64,000 nucleotides of DNA from Gnetum montanum (taxonomy: Eukaryota; Streptophyta; Gnetopsida; Gnetales; Gnetaceae), in NCBI GenBank assembly GCA_015680685.1, contig MNCI01005370.1, positions 833,292 through 897,291 on the forward strand, read 5' to 3'. A program made the translations under genes and the position numbers. A model generated the notes under the pieces. That model searched no databases. It had not been told where the DNA came from and saw only the letters and a list, made by a program, of their open reading frames with translations. Positions 12,418 to 24,561 of the stretch are shown here, one piece after another (the stretch's first letter is position 1; every line of letters begins with the position of its first letter).

Positions 12418-13480
12418 TGTAGGAACACCTCTTTCTATTTCCTTGTGCTTTTCCTACAAGTTTTTTTTGTAGGTTTCGCGCTTGGAGAAGACCTAAACTC
12501 GTGTGTCCAATTTTTGTGTTGAATTTTTTATGATGAAAATTCTTGGATGTTTTGGCATGTTTGGAGGTGTTTTTGACTTATTTTGATGAGTTTAGGAGGT
12601 CTCAGGGTCTATGAGGACTTGTTGGAACGCATCAAAAGGCTTTCAACATCAAAACAAGCATTTTTATTTTTGGCACCTTCAAGATAGGTGTCTCTCCAAA
12701 AAGATAGACGTCTCCCTTGAAGAAGGGAAGTCTCAAGTTCAAAGGAGACATCTACCAAAAATAATAGCATCTCTCCCAAGAGTAGGGCTTTCACAAAAGA
12801 TGTCTCCTTAGAAAGATAGATGTCTCCCTTGAAGTGTAGACATCTACAATCCAAAGAAGATGTCTTCCAAGAATAGTAGACATCTCTCTTAAGAATGGAG
12901 CTCTCATAGGAGATGTCTACATGAAACAAAAGACATCTATATCGCTAAAGAAGAAAAGCTCTGATGTGGCATATCGATTGGGAAACATCCAAAAGACTCC
13001 AAATCTATGTGGAAAACATCTAGGAAGGCCACTAGAAAGCTTCCTAGGGTTTTGGATCTTTATAATTATGTATGCCTTCATCGATGAGAAGAGAAGAGAG
13101 TTCAATTGGGTAAGAGAGATTGGGTGAGTGCAATAGGTTATTGCAGCTCCAAGATTAGCTTGTGATATGTTGATCTATGTGTTCTATTCTTTTGTATCTC
13201 ACTTGTAAGTTCAGATCTTAGTCTTAGGTTGTGAGAGAGATTTCTATTGGTTGTGTCTTGCATTGAGAACAACCATTGTGTGACTGTAGAGCCTCATGCT
13301 TTGCAATATCATTTGATTGTCATACGTTTTTGGATGTGTGTGGGTTCTGTGAATCCTATTGTAATCTTCAAATAATTTAATTGAAGATAGCTAGTTTTCT
13401 TGTTTTTCTAGAAAATAAGTTTGTCTTTGCATAATATCTAGATTTAGTACATTGAAGGTGATTAAATTGGGGAGTGAACC
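12418..13480 (+). repeat. 3' LTR of the gypsy element upstream (approximate limits)
   Basis: Directly after the pol remnant comes a purine-rich stretch (GAAGGGTGGGAGAGC, about 12400) and then TGTAGGAACACC, fitting a polypurine tract followed by an LTR start. The stretch around 12440-12660 is homologous, in inverted orientation, to 25130-25330, which supports its being a dispersed LTR. A TATA-like TTTATAATT lies near 13058. The right end is not fixed; no clear terminal CA or target duplication was found. Confidence 0.55.
12681..12940. repeat. Cluster of AGAYGTCT / AGACATCT palindromic motifs
   Basis: Within about 260 bp the near-palindromic octamer AGATGTCT (or AGACGTCT, or its complement AGACATCT) occurs about ten times, on alternating strands, often followed by CCCTTGAA or CC. 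Examples are near 12681, 12701, 12746, 12798, 12816, 12837, 12858, 12877, 12911 and 12931. Two more lie at about 13503 and 13524. The spacing is irregular (roughly 15-45 bp), so it is not a simple tandem repeat. It falls in the presumed U3 of the LTR, upstream of the TATA-like sequence. Confidence 0.7.
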
Positions 13481-16400
13481 TGCTCCAAGCTATCTCCCTA
13501 GAGATGTCTACAACCTTTCATAGATGTCTCATTTAAATGCTCAACTCTATAGCAAGCTTGTTCCTTGTGAAGTTTGATCTTTCAATTTAGCCTCAAACAT
13601 TGTTTTCTTGGTATTTAAGCTTCCTAAAACCTTGTTGAATCTTCCACATTTGTTGGGTTGATTATGTTCTTTTTTAGATCTTTGAATGTTTGATATTTCT
13701 TTAGCATAAATGGGTATTACTAAATCTAAACCTTGGTCGATATTTGGTCTTCACTAATGGTTTAATTGGGATCTTTATCCTATCCTTTTAACCTCTTAGA
13801 TCCTTGTTATGTGCATCTCCCATGTCTTGATTTTAGTAAGCTTCTCATTGAGTTTCTAAGTTTTGAAACACCTTGCTTAGACAAATGGTTATTTCATGGT
13901 TGGAGTATTGATCGCTGCATGGTTTTTGATAATTGGAGATCCTAGTCTTCTATTGTTTTGGGTTAATTAATTTTCTTGAAAGCTATGGAATTAGTTTTCT
14001 TATTTTTTGGATGTGTGTGTGTGTGTGCTCGCATGTGTATTATTGGGATATTGTTTAAGAAATGTGATATTTCTTTGGATGCTAAGTTTGGTTCCTTGTA
14101 ATGTTGACTTTCCATGTGATTAGTTGGATTTGATGGCGTTATGTTACACTTTGGATTGGTGTCCTTGTGAGGATTCCTTAGATTATTAGATCTCTTTGAT
14201 GAGGTAGATTCTTTTAGTTTTTTTATTTTCCTCCACCATGAGTTTGGATATCATGTTTGTATGTTTATTAGTTGATTATTGTTGGAACTAGCATTGAGTT
14301 TGTGTAGCTGATTAAAGATGGAGTCTATGGAGATGTTTTTTAATTAATCCCCATTGGGATGCATTAGTATGACTTTCATTATATTCTTCATCCTATGTGA
14401 GAGGGTGATTCCATGGCTTATTGGTATTTTTTTTATGCCTCTAAAACATTAGAGTTGAGTCTTGTTAGATGCCTCTAGCACTAGTATGTTTGGAAACATT
14501 TGAAGTGAGTCTTGGGGATGCTTCATGTATCATTTGAGACTAATAATAAATCTATGCACATGGTAATTTGATATTTTGGTTTGGATATATTTTGATTTTG
14601 GAAATTGGTAAGTACACATGATAGCTTGATACACATTTGACACTAAGTGTGATGTGTGCTAGCCTCCTTGTTTGTGGTGATGGTTGGAGTTGGAAAATCT
14701 TGGTTTTGATTGTGCTTGATGGTTGGATGTTTGGGTATATATTTGTATGTTTGTTTAGATGTTTTTGGACTAACATGTTTTTCAGGTCAACCATGATCCT
14801 CCTAACTCTCATGAGATTTGACTGTTCTTTGATTAGAGATGGTGCTAAAGTTTCACACTTTATTTTATACTAATAACCCATTTTATTTAAAGGTTGATCA
14901 GAATGAGAGGAGATTGAAGATCGTAGATGGTTCACTAAGTTATTGTGGTGTGATTGATGATGTTTTGTTCTAGTTTGAGATTTGGGTTATTATGTATTTG
15001 GAATTTTAGTGTTGTATTAGACATTCTTTCCTCTTTTCCCAATTTTTGAATTTATGGATTATGTATAGATTAGACCTTTGACATTATGCTTATTATATAT
15101 ATTTATGAAAATTTAGATTTGTGATTTATATCTTTTTCTAGTTAGATGTCTCATTTTTAGCATATATGTTTATCATGATTTTTATATTTATGCATTTCTT
15201 TTCTTCCACTATTTAGTTTTTTCTCTTTCCTTAGGTCATGGCTTCATGCTAGGTTCCTTTGTTTTCTTTCATTGTGAGTTTGTTCATTACCTTGTTCCTT
15301 GCCATGATGAATTATCCATTTGGGTTTTTACCCAATGTAATGTTCTACAACCTAAGGCACAAAAAGTAGGATTTTACATAAAGTACAAAAAAAATATGAA
15401 AGTCATATTCCAAGAATAGATAGTACTTAAGATCCTCACATCACTCTCTTTCTCTCAAGGATCAAAGCCATATAAGGATGACTTCCCCTCACTCCCTCAT
15501 ATAATTGTTCAAGATGGCTTACAACAAGAGTGCTCAAGATTAGCTCAACTCTCCTTTCTTAAGACACTCTCTTCCTCTCTCAAGAGGCTTTCCCTCTCTC
15601 TCTCAAGACATTCTCTAAACTCATCCTAAGCTTAGGACCTTAATGCCAATTTATAGCTTTTTTGATCACCTTTTACTTTTCCTTGATGCTACAATTTCAA
15701 AAATATGTCAATTGAACTTTGCCTTTAAAATACCAGATGCCACGTCCTAAATTTAACCATAGATAGATCATAAAATCACTTATGGATCATGATAAGTAAA
15801 TATTAATCACTTAATAGATCCTTAAACAACTTAAACACTTATAAAAGCATATAAATACTTAAAAAATTTATAAGATAGAATTCTCTTGAAAATCCACATA
15901 AATACATCTATGCCGCTTAGGCCTTGTTACAAAATGAATTAGAGTTCATAAAATATCATATTCATGGCTAAATTACAAAATTCATATATGGCCAAAAACA
16001 TAATAGGAAGGACATAAGAGATAATCTCTCATCTAATGTTGATTCTTGTTTTATCTCCACCTTGACAATCTCCAAAGCTTCTAGCTAAATCTGCATGGAA
16101 CACATGTAGGAAGGGTTAGAACACTTTCTCAATAGAGGAAATTCCCTTAGAAGCTCCTTGGAAGAAAATTGAAAAATGGGGCCTAAGCTACTAAAAACAT
16201 ATTGTTAATGCCACCAAAATGTACATCCACTACAGTTAACCATAACTAAAGGTGTATTCTCAAAAACATTAACTTATAGTTAACCATAAAATGCATGAAT
16301 TATTCTTAAATATTTGGATTACTCATAACAATGGCATTCCTGTGAGGTTCTTAGCATTAGACATTAGAATAACTACAAAGTTGATACTAACTAGAACAAA

Positions 16401-17717
16401 CCCTCATGCAAGACAAGAATAACTATTGAAGTATAAATCTTCATGCATGTCCAAACCAACTATTGAATTATCTAATAGCTAGCATTAATCCTATAGCTCC
16501 TCTTAGGTCCTAGCTTGTCACACAATTTAAAATATCATTTCCTCAAGTTGACATGGTCAGTTGAACTCCAACAAATGCTTGCACAATGACAAGAAGTTCC
16601 AAACAAGGCATGATACTAAGTAAACTTCAATCCCCAAGCCAACATACTAGTAGCCTTCTAAAATTGTATAAATTTATGTTCTCTTACATGATTGATCAAG
16701 TATTCCAACACATTAAATGCATCCATACACACTTGAAATGTTTACAAGTTGATGTTATTTGAATGCATCATTTTTGCCTAATGTCAAGATGAATGCACTG
16801 CTTTGAAAAAATTGCAAAAGATGTATCAAGACTTTCATTATAACCTCTAAGTAAGCCATGATATAGGTCGTGACATATGAAAATACTGTCGTTACCACCA
16901 TCATTGGGAGGAGATGATGTAATATAAAGATTAGGTTAAAATTCAAAGTAGAAAGTCATGAAAATAGTGAATTGTGAATTGATCATAAAAAACTAAGGTT
17001 AGATCAATAACACATGTAATATAAATAGAACAATAATGCAAATGATCAAAAAAGAAAGCGAGGTAAAAGAAGGTAAGCTTCTTATCATAATAGATGAAAA
17101 GAAGAATATTTCATCTACCTTGAGAGATCAGTCACCAAAGGTTTACTAATCAAGAATAAGTTCAAATTTAGAAATCACCAAGGGATTCGCCAAGCACAAC
17201 CATAAGCAATAGATTAGAGAGAGAGCAATGCATAATTAATGCCAAAAAAAGCCAATGTTGCCAAGTAATTAGAGGCTCAAAAGGTAAGCTTTTAACAATT
17301 TCAAGAATAAAGAATTAATAATTATTTTCTCAAATAAGGTAAAATGTATCCATAAAAATGGTTTAGTGATCAACCAATGGGTTAAAATCATCAAAAGAAT
17401 ACTATAATGTGTTACATGTTTAATAATGAGTTCTAAGATAAAATAAAGGATTAACTGGAGTAAATATCTAATAACATGTCCTATAATCATATACTTACTT
17501 TATTTCAAAATTATAGAATAAAATAAAATATGAAAATATAAATGTAAACATTAATAAAGTATTAGTAATAGATTACCATCATCCCTCTAGCCTCTCCAAC
17601 TTTAGAAGCAACAAGAACTAGTAAGGATACTTACAAAATATACCCAAATAAAAATAAAAGATAAAAGAATATAAAATACCAAAATATGGTATCTAAGCAA
17701 GAGTTAAGATTACAAAT
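13481..17717. other. Gene-poor AT-rich DNA
   Basis: No coding region recognised. A short GT microsatellite lies near 14017-14030 and a CT-rich tract with repeated CTCTCTCAAGA-type words at about 15430-15625. The rest is T-rich, then A-rich, without clear structure. The last bases, CAAAT at 17713-17717, are the left target duplication of the next element. Confidence 0.5.
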
Positions 17718-18382
17718 TGATGGGACGTGATATCACATGGGCCGCGATATCNTAGGAACTCCAAAGTGAGCATATCTTTATTCAAGCAAATATTGTACCT
17801 GAACACAAGTTTGTGTACAAAAATAAAGACGAACTTCTTGGTTAAACATTGCAACCTTGCAGTACATGGACTAAGCTAATTAGGAATTTATTTACTATTA
17901 TTTATTATTCATCCTTTAAATTCTTTATTAGTTCATTAAGTCTCTCTCAACCCTTATCCCATAGTTAAGTGCATTCAGGACGACCGCTTCGAGCACGTGC
18001 ATTATGCTTGGTAATCCTAGTAACGAATAGCATTTGGCAGCCAAGGTTGCATTGGTTCAGGGTGTGAACAGTAAGTGGGAACGGATGTTGATGCTAGGTT
18101 AATTAAGGATTAGGTTAGTTAGTTAAAGTTAGTCAATTAGTCTCTTCACCCTTCACCTCATTAGCATAGGAGATAAAACAGAAAAGATATAAAAATCACA
18201 TACCTTAGACTTAGTTAACCATACAACCGTGACAACTACAAGTAAGTCTGGGAAGACAATGAATGATTAACCTTAAGTGTTCCATAAGGCATGTAGGCAC
18301 TTAGTCTATAGAGTTCGACCGGATCGTGTGTGTAACGCTCATATTCGTATGGTTGAGTGTAGGGGTACCTCGCCACTCATCA
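17718..18382 (+). repeat. 5' LTR, apparently collapsed at an N
   Basis: It matches the 3' LTR throughout but lacks about 120 bp immediately at the single N at 17752. The 3' LTR has there a TCTATAAATAAG TATA box and downstream sequence. The missing piece is therefore likely an assembly gap rather than a biological deletion. It ends CCACTCATCA directly before the primer site. Confidence 0.9.
17752..17752. other. Assembly gap (single N)
   Basis: One undetermined base at the exact point where the 5' LTR is about 120 bp shorter than the 3' LTR. Confidence 0.95.
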
Positions 18383-18383
18383 T

Positions 18384-18401
18384 TGGCGCCGTTACCGGAG
18401 A
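18384..18401 (+). promoter_or_regulatory. Primer-binding site, tRNA-Asp type
   Basis: TGGCGCCGTTACCGGAGA starts two bases after the 5' LTR. It differs from the plant tRNA-Asp-complementary site TGGCGCCGTTGCCGGGGA at two positions, both G-to-A changes. This primer is typical of the Athila lineage. Confidence 0.9.
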
Positions 18402-18527
18402 CTAAGTGTTTGTGTGCTAAGTAGAACATAGGAAATTATCCACATCGTTGGGAGCTTAAACTAACCCTTAGGGTTAATTAAATAGAAAATTAAATAATGG
18501 TTAATCAGCACACCGAATAAAATAACA

Positions 18528-20412
18528 ATGTCTTCTTCTTCGAACAAAAGCAATTCACCACCTAGGGATCACACAAGAGACCGTTTGCAATCTAATACAC
18601 ATAACCAAAATCTACCAGTTCCTCAGGAATACAGTGTGGTATATATTCATCCTGATGAGTATATACCCATCTTTACTTTTATCCTCCATCAGGATGAACA
18701 GCTGCGTTGGCGTGATTTGCAAGGTGACATAGTGTTACCTCCAGATCGTGCTGTCCCTAACATGCTCCTTTGTGCTCTTACACAGATCAATGTGACATAG
18801 CTATATGCTGAATACGTTGCAGAAGATTATAACATAAGGGACTACCATCCCACAGAAGTGCAACATCAATGCGACTTGCGGTAGGAGAGTTACCACACAT
18901 CGTTGAAGGGCAAAGGTCCCCGTAATGCTTCGCCCGTCATAAGAGAAGTTAAGGGTGGTGAACCTATCTCAATAGGTTCTCCACAAGACAATGTTACTCC
19001 TCCTAACAATAGTGAGAAGGTGGGGTATCAAAACCTATGCTCTACGATACAAAACTCTGGTTCTGATCCCCATGAACGCCAACTATTCATTGAGGGAACA
19101 AAAACACATGACAAGGGTGAGCATTCTGATCGTCATCACGATCGGGGCAGGGAACACCGAAGAGAAGGCAGGAGACATCGTCATGGTGATGGCTCTCCTT
19201 CTTCTTCCCCTTCATCAGATCATTCACCCTCTCCTTCCACATCAGGGCGCAACCACAAAGAGCATAACGGTGAGGATAAGGGTAAGCGAGATGAGAGACC
19301 TCGATGAGAGAGTCAAGAGAGAGGACGAGGGCAGTCAAGAGAATCAAGGCATGAATGAAGGGAAAGTAGGGAACAACGTAGATATCATAGACGTCATGAA
19401 AGAGATGATAATGATGAGCCCCTACTTGCAACCTGGAGTATGCTAGATATAATGGAGGCAGTTAGAATACCGACAAGGCATCAAAGAGATAGTCAGATCA
19501 AAAGATTAGATATGAATAATATCCCACGCTTCGAAGGGGGATACAATGCTAATCTGCAAAATCATTTATAGGCATTCCACAATGTTTGCACCTTGCAAAA
19601 TATAGAGAATGAGTGGGAGAAATTAAAGTTGTTTCCTAGGATACTCATAAAGGAAGTAGAGAGTTGGTACTGGTCCTTAGAACTAGAAACCATTAGGAGG
19701 TGGAGTATGATGTTAGAATTGTTCAACGTAAATATCAAACATACTCCAGAGTTTTCAACTTGTGTAAGCAGATCCAAGGATGGAAGCAGGGTAATCACGA
19801 ACCCTTGGATGCTGCCATGGGCCGATATTATGCATTGCTACATCGTTGCCCGGGCCATGGTTACGCACAATAGGATCAACTCCGCCACCTCGTAGATGGG
19901 CTAAGACATGAGACTAGGAGAACCCTTGGGACTTATGCCCAAGGGAGACTATCTGAGCTTAGATCCCATGAAATTCATCGATTGTTGGAGCAAGTAGCCA
20001 AAGAAGAAGGGGAGCTATGGAAAAGAGAAAGCACAGAAGAATATAACCGTGATCCTTCCCTTTGGAAGAAGGGAGTGAGATTTTGTGATGAGGAGGATGA
20101 GTCACCACTCGAAGAGTTGGTGAACAGAAAAACCTTGCCACTTCAAAAGCTAACAACAGAAGTATCGGCTAAGGTAGATGAAATATGGAGCTCTTTAGAT
20201 AGCAAAATTGAAACTGTCCTGAAAATCGTAGAGGAATCTAAGGAGGAACGAAGTAGTGCCAATGATAAGAAAAAGCGAAGAGATTCAGGCCATGCACGTA
20301 ACAAGGGTAAGGGGAAAATGACTATCTCCGATGAGGTTGTGGATTCTAACACAAACAATAACGGTGGATGTGAGATTTGCCAATATGACCATCCTAAGTG
20401 ATGTTGTCCAAT
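18528..20412 (+). pseudogene. Retrotransposon gag (capsid/nucleocapsid), broken
   Basis: Starts MSSSSNKSNSPPRDH and runs through an Arg/His/Ser-rich part at 19080-19310. The capsid core begins NNIPRFEGGYNANLQ at about 19513 and includes ENEWEKLKLFP, EVESWYWSLE and RRWSMMLELFN, the pattern of the Retrotrans_gag family. A frameshifted continuation reads GRYYALLHRCPGHGY, and the 19982-20401 segment is acidic then Lys-rich. It ends in a nucleocapsid-type knuckle, CEICQYDHPK-stop-CC, matching the CX2CX3HX4C form. Stops at 18798, 19304, 19569 and 20399 and several frameshifts disable it. It lies about 130 bp after the primer site. Confidence 0.85.
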
Positions 20413-21092
20413 AATATCACATCTGCAAGAGTCCGAGGTGTATGCGCTCAACCCAAGACTTAACAAATGGCGAGCACCCCGAAGGTTACCTTATCCCCAA
20501 GGTAACCCAAGGCAGTTTCACCAACCGTTAACATATTATCCAAGTGGAACTCTACCACAACCTATCGGCCAACACCAGCAATGGCAACACCCACAGTCAT
20601 GGGGGATGCCACCGCCTAAACAACAATACCCTTACCGACAACTAAATCCTTATGGCTATTACGTGCAGCAGCTGGTTTCTCCAAGTGACTCTATGGATCA
20701 CACAACTCCACATCGACACTACCAAGTTTGGGAGTATTTTAGATCTCCTTCTCCTCCTAGAGATGCTCCATATCCATACCATCCTCCAAATCCATCCGTC
20801 ACTCTTACGCTGGTAGTTCCACTACCATCCACTCAAACAATGCAAGGGGAACTCCCCACTCAACCGCAACAACGCACTGCTACGGGAGCCGTAAATCTTC
20901 AACCTACTACTGGTTCTGAAAACCATAAAAAGAGAAGACCTTTCTTCATAACCAAAAGCCCAAACAAGCTCTCACAACCACAAGCGATTGATTTTGTGCA
21001 CACACCTCCAACAAATAAAGCTTCGAAGCTCCCTTCAAACCAACACCAGAGCTTAACGCATACGATTATGTTAACACATACCGTTATTGACT
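20413..21092 (+). pseudogene. Pro/Gln-rich gag-pro linker
   Basis: An open frame from 20438 continues from the knuckle through YALNPRLNKWRAP and a long Pro/Gln/Tyr-rich region (PRQFHQPLTYYPSG, PPKQQYPYRQLNPYG) to a stop at 21092. Such linkers separate gag from protease in Athila-like elements. No catalytic domain is present here. Confidence 0.6.
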
Positions 21093-21592
21093 AGATCAAG
21101 GTAGGCCACCTTCCTAGAAAACTCTCTGATCCTGGAAGTCCCTTAATCTATCTACAAGTTGCTGGGAATGAACCTCATAAGGCTCTTCTTGACTCAAGAT
21201 CCGAAGTCAACTTAATTTCACGAGAAATGTATCAAGCTTGGAACCTGCCCCAACTCAAGAAGAGCAATATTGAACTTGAGCTGGCTGACCAATCCATCAC
21301 CATTCCCTTGGGATTGGTGGAGGACATTGTTACAAATATGTGTGATTGGTCATACCCAGCTGATTTCCTAGTGATAGAAGTCAACAACAACAAAGGCGAC
21401 TTCCCAATTATAATGGGAAGGGCATGGTTGAGTACAATAGATGTGTGCCTAGGGATCTGTGATCTTTCCTTGGAGATATCTAAGATAAACATTTATGAAA
21501 AGATCGAGAAGAAGAAAGTTCTGTGCATCACATACAGTGACTCAAAGGGTGATGACATGGAGGAATGCTCAGCATCTCCTTCATGCAACTAG
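21093..21592 (+). pseudogene. Retropepsin-like aspartic protease, active site mutated
   Basis: After a stop at 21092 the frame reads LPRKLSDPGSPLIYLQVAG, then the active-site region KALLDSRSEVNLISREMY (GAC-TCA-AGA at 21191-21199). The expected third residue is Gly; a GGA to AGA change makes it Arg, so the enzyme would be inactive. The second conserved block, DFPIIMGRAWLSTIDV near 21400, matches the PIILGRPFL-type block of plant gypsy proteases. Frame 21227-21592 is otherwise open. In autonomous relatives reverse transcriptase follows directly; here coding stops. Confidence 0.85.
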
Positions 21593-21865
21593 TGTGCCCT
21601 AGAAACTCAAATAGAAAGGTGCCTGTATGTAGCAACCACACAACAAGTGGACACCCCGTGGTTGATAGCTAATTGAAAGAGCAACCCACCAACATGCATG
21701 GAACAAACTGGGGGAACAACTCATAGCCATAACGACGACATAGATACATTGGAATATGAGCATCGCCAACTTCCACCCCTTAATCTAAGAACATCAATTG
21801 GGAGAAGTTGGACACTTCTAAGAAATTCAAATAGATGCTCTTTATTTTGGATCTCTCCCTTTCCA

Positions 21866-21890
21866 TTCAGTCATGGGGGAGATGGCCACC
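21866..21890 (+). promoter_or_regulatory. Internal polypurine-like motif
   Basis: CATTCAGTCATGGGGGAGA lies at about 21867 and is nearly repeated just before the 3' LTR (CATTCAGTCATGGGGGTA, about 23762). A third partial copy, TTAGTCATGGGGGTCC, lies at about 23216 and a similar word at about 55269. The position after the coding part suggests an internal polypurine tract. Confidence 0.5.
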
Positions 21891-21899
21891 TATGTTGAT

Positions 21900-23779
21900 C
21901 ATTGGAGGCCCTCAATTCTTTTAAGTTTTTGTTTTACACATTTTTTTTTACAAATTTCTTTAACTTTTCTTATTTTTGTTTTACAACATCATTATACTTT
22001 TTCATTTTTTGTGTGTGTTTTTGTGTGTGTGTTATCCATGTTGTAAGTTTGTCATCCAATAAGTGTTCTTCATGATGGTATGAACTATTTTTCTATTGGT
22101 TGCTAATGTTTGGTTTTTACCCCTAAGTTATGATGTTGATACTAAGGTATGTTTCTTTTGATATGACAGGCAATGAGTCCACTTCATCCATACATCCACA
22201 AAATTCTATGGTCTCTCTTGGCTTGGAACTATATAGTTCCTTTTTCAATAATAAGAACTATTAACGAATCGGTGATTGGGTATTTCTCAAACTAAGGAAG
22301 GACTCAAGGATTGAAAAGGGTGTGACTTCAAGGGAACTTAATGCATTTGTGTTGGCCATTGTCTTGGGTGCTTGGATGTTTTCTTCTGGAGTTTTCTTAC
22401 CATTCTAACATTACCCAATTATAGGGAAGCTGAGCTAATAAAAATAACAAAGTCTTTGCATGGTATGGTTCTCATGCATAAACACACATATATAAAAAAA
22501 ATAGTGAGAATTCAAAGCACACCCCTTAGATGAAATAATCATTTGGGCTACAAGCATTGGTTATGGAACTAAAATGAACTTGTTCCCTCTAACTAAGGCC
22601 CTTCTCGCTTCCCATTCTCTCCTCCTTCGTTTCGTCGGAATGGTGGTGGCTCTTTGGAGATGCATTCTCATTACTTTGAGTGGATGGATTGGCCAAATGC
22701 ATTGATGTGAAGTCACTAGATGTGGTTTGTTTAAGGCCGGAGTTGGAAGGAGATTTACCAAGTTACATTAATCATTAACTCCATAAGAGGCTGTACACCA
22801 CCTTGTTCCTGAGACTCCATTCCATTCTCTTCTTTTCATCATTCTTCCTCCATTGTTCACCTCATTGTCGGTTGCATCATTAGTCCATATCTTAGTGGAT
22901 GCATTGTTTTCTTTTTGGTAAATTCTTGTGGTTAAGACTTTAACTCTTGTTCCAAATGACATTCCCAGAGCCTACGGACTCTTTGAATGTGGGTTTTTCA
23001 GGGCATTAAGGGCATGAGCCTACTTTGGGGAGGACCCACTAGCATTCTTATTTAGTGCACCAGTTAAATTCTTTCCCTTAACATTTTTGCAATCCACTTT
23101 GTTTTGTTCATTTCCATCTTGACATCCATTTCATCGACATTATAGTTGTCTCTTTTTCTTCATCCTTCTTATTCCTTTTCTTTTTTCATTCTTTCGCTAC
23201 CGGAGGTTCGCTCTTAGTCATGGGGGTCCTGGACCAATTTTTTCTATGTTCTCCTAACCCCTACACCTTCAATAGTCATCATTAGTATATCTCCAGATCC
23301 GTATCAACCATACCACAACTCAGCCAACGGACCTTTCACCGAAGCAAGGTATCAACGGTATTGTGATTCAATTATCCTTGCTAATATAAGACTGTGTTGT
23401 GTGTGTAAATGGCGATCATACAACAACTGATTGGATTTGGAGGGAACACTTGGAATGGATCGATGTTAAAGTAGCTATGCAAGGAACGAGATCGATGACG
23501 CGCTTACGGATGGATGATGAAAGGCGCAATCTTGGCGTTGGCAGCAGCAAACTTCTTCTCTCTTCTCTCTTGTCTCTCAACTGCCAAATATGGCTTGATG
23601 TCAAATGTATAAGGTGTTCATTCTTGTTGTCATGAACACCAGTTTTGTTGTGTCTTGTAATGATGATCTGTTCACATGTCATCCCATTCACCATTAGTTC
23701 CATTCAAGTCAATAATCCCATACCTTCCTAATATTTTGTAAGGAACTCAAGGACGAGTTTTCATTCAGTCATGGGGGTA
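21900..23779 (+). other. Long 3' untranslated region of the LTR element
   Basis: It starts very T-rich (21910-22060, with GT repeats), then contains mixed sequence without a recognisable enzyme on either strand. A short plus-strand frame near 23327 reads GPFTEARYQRYCDSII. This faintly resembles a motif in extra ORFs of Athila-type elements, but stops surround it. Minus-strand ORFs at 22561-22761, 22768-22962 and 23416-23703 have no motif. Confidence 0.5.
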
Positions 23780-24560
23780 TGATGGGACGCGATATCGCAT
23801 GGGCCGCGATATCGTGTCCGTCGCCAAGTCTATAAATAAGAGGCGGCTCTCTCTTGTTTCGAATCCTAGGCCTAGATTGTAGCAAAACTATGGCAGTTTT
23901 ACCTCTCCAGAGATAGAATAATTTCCATGTGCCCACAATAGGAACTCCAAAGTGAACGGATCTTTATTCGAACAAATATTGTACTTGAACACAAGTTTGT
24001 GTACGGAAATAAAGATGAACTTCTTGGATAAACCTTGCAGTACATGGACTAAGCTAATTAGGACTTTATTTACTGTTATTTATTGTTCATCCATTAAATG
24101 ATTTATTAGTTCATTAAATCTCTCTCAACCCTTCTCCCGTAGTTAAGTGCATTCAGTACGACCGCTTCGAGCATGTGCGTTACGCTTGGTAATCCCAGTA
24201 ACGAATAGCGTTTGGCAGCCAAGGTTGCATTGGTTCAGGGTGTGAATGGTAAGTGGGAACAGATGTTGATGCTAGGTTAATTAAGGCTTAGGTTAGTTAG
24301 TTAAAGTTAGTCAATTAGTCTCTTCACCCTTCACCTCATTAGCATAGGAGATAAAACAAAAAAGATATAAAAATCACATACCTCAGACTTACTTAACCAT
24401 ACAACCATGACAACTACAAGTAAGTCTGGGAAGACAACGAATGATTAACCTTAAGTGTTCCATAAGGCGTGTAGGCACTTAGTTTGCGGAGTTCGACCAG
24501 ATCGCGCGTGTAATGCTCGTATTTGTATGGTTGAGTGTAGGGATACCTCGCCACTCATCA
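23780..24560 (+). repeat. 3' LTR (781 bp)
   Basis: Starts TGATGGGACGCGATATC and ends CCACTCATCA. It holds a clear TATA box, TCTATAAATAAG, at about 23830, so the transcript start should lie near 23860. CAAAT follows at 24561-24565. It contains the segment missing from the 5' LTR. Confidence 0.92.
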
Positions 24561-24561
24561 C

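Larger units (their letters stand above)
17718..24560 (+). mobile_element. Complete non-autonomous Athila-like LTR retrotransposon
   Basis: Two direct LTRs (17718-18382 and 23780-24560) begin TGATGGGACG and end CCACTCATCA. They are flanked by the identical 5-bp repeat CAAAT (17713-17717 and 24561-24565), proving a single insertion. The primer site matches tRNA-Asp, the type used by Athila and relatives. The internal 5.4 kb encodes a gag region and an aspartic protease but no reverse transcriptase, RNase H or integrase on either strand. The element would therefore have depended on a partner. About 29 substitutions occur in the first 365 or so aligned LTR bases, so the insertion is old. Stops and frameshifts break gag. 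Confidence 0.92.

Noticed and set aside
18991-19446. 151-residue plus-strand ORF and the opposite 114-residue ORF at 19087-19431
   Set aside because: Alternate-frame readings of the Arg/His/Ser-rich gag segment.
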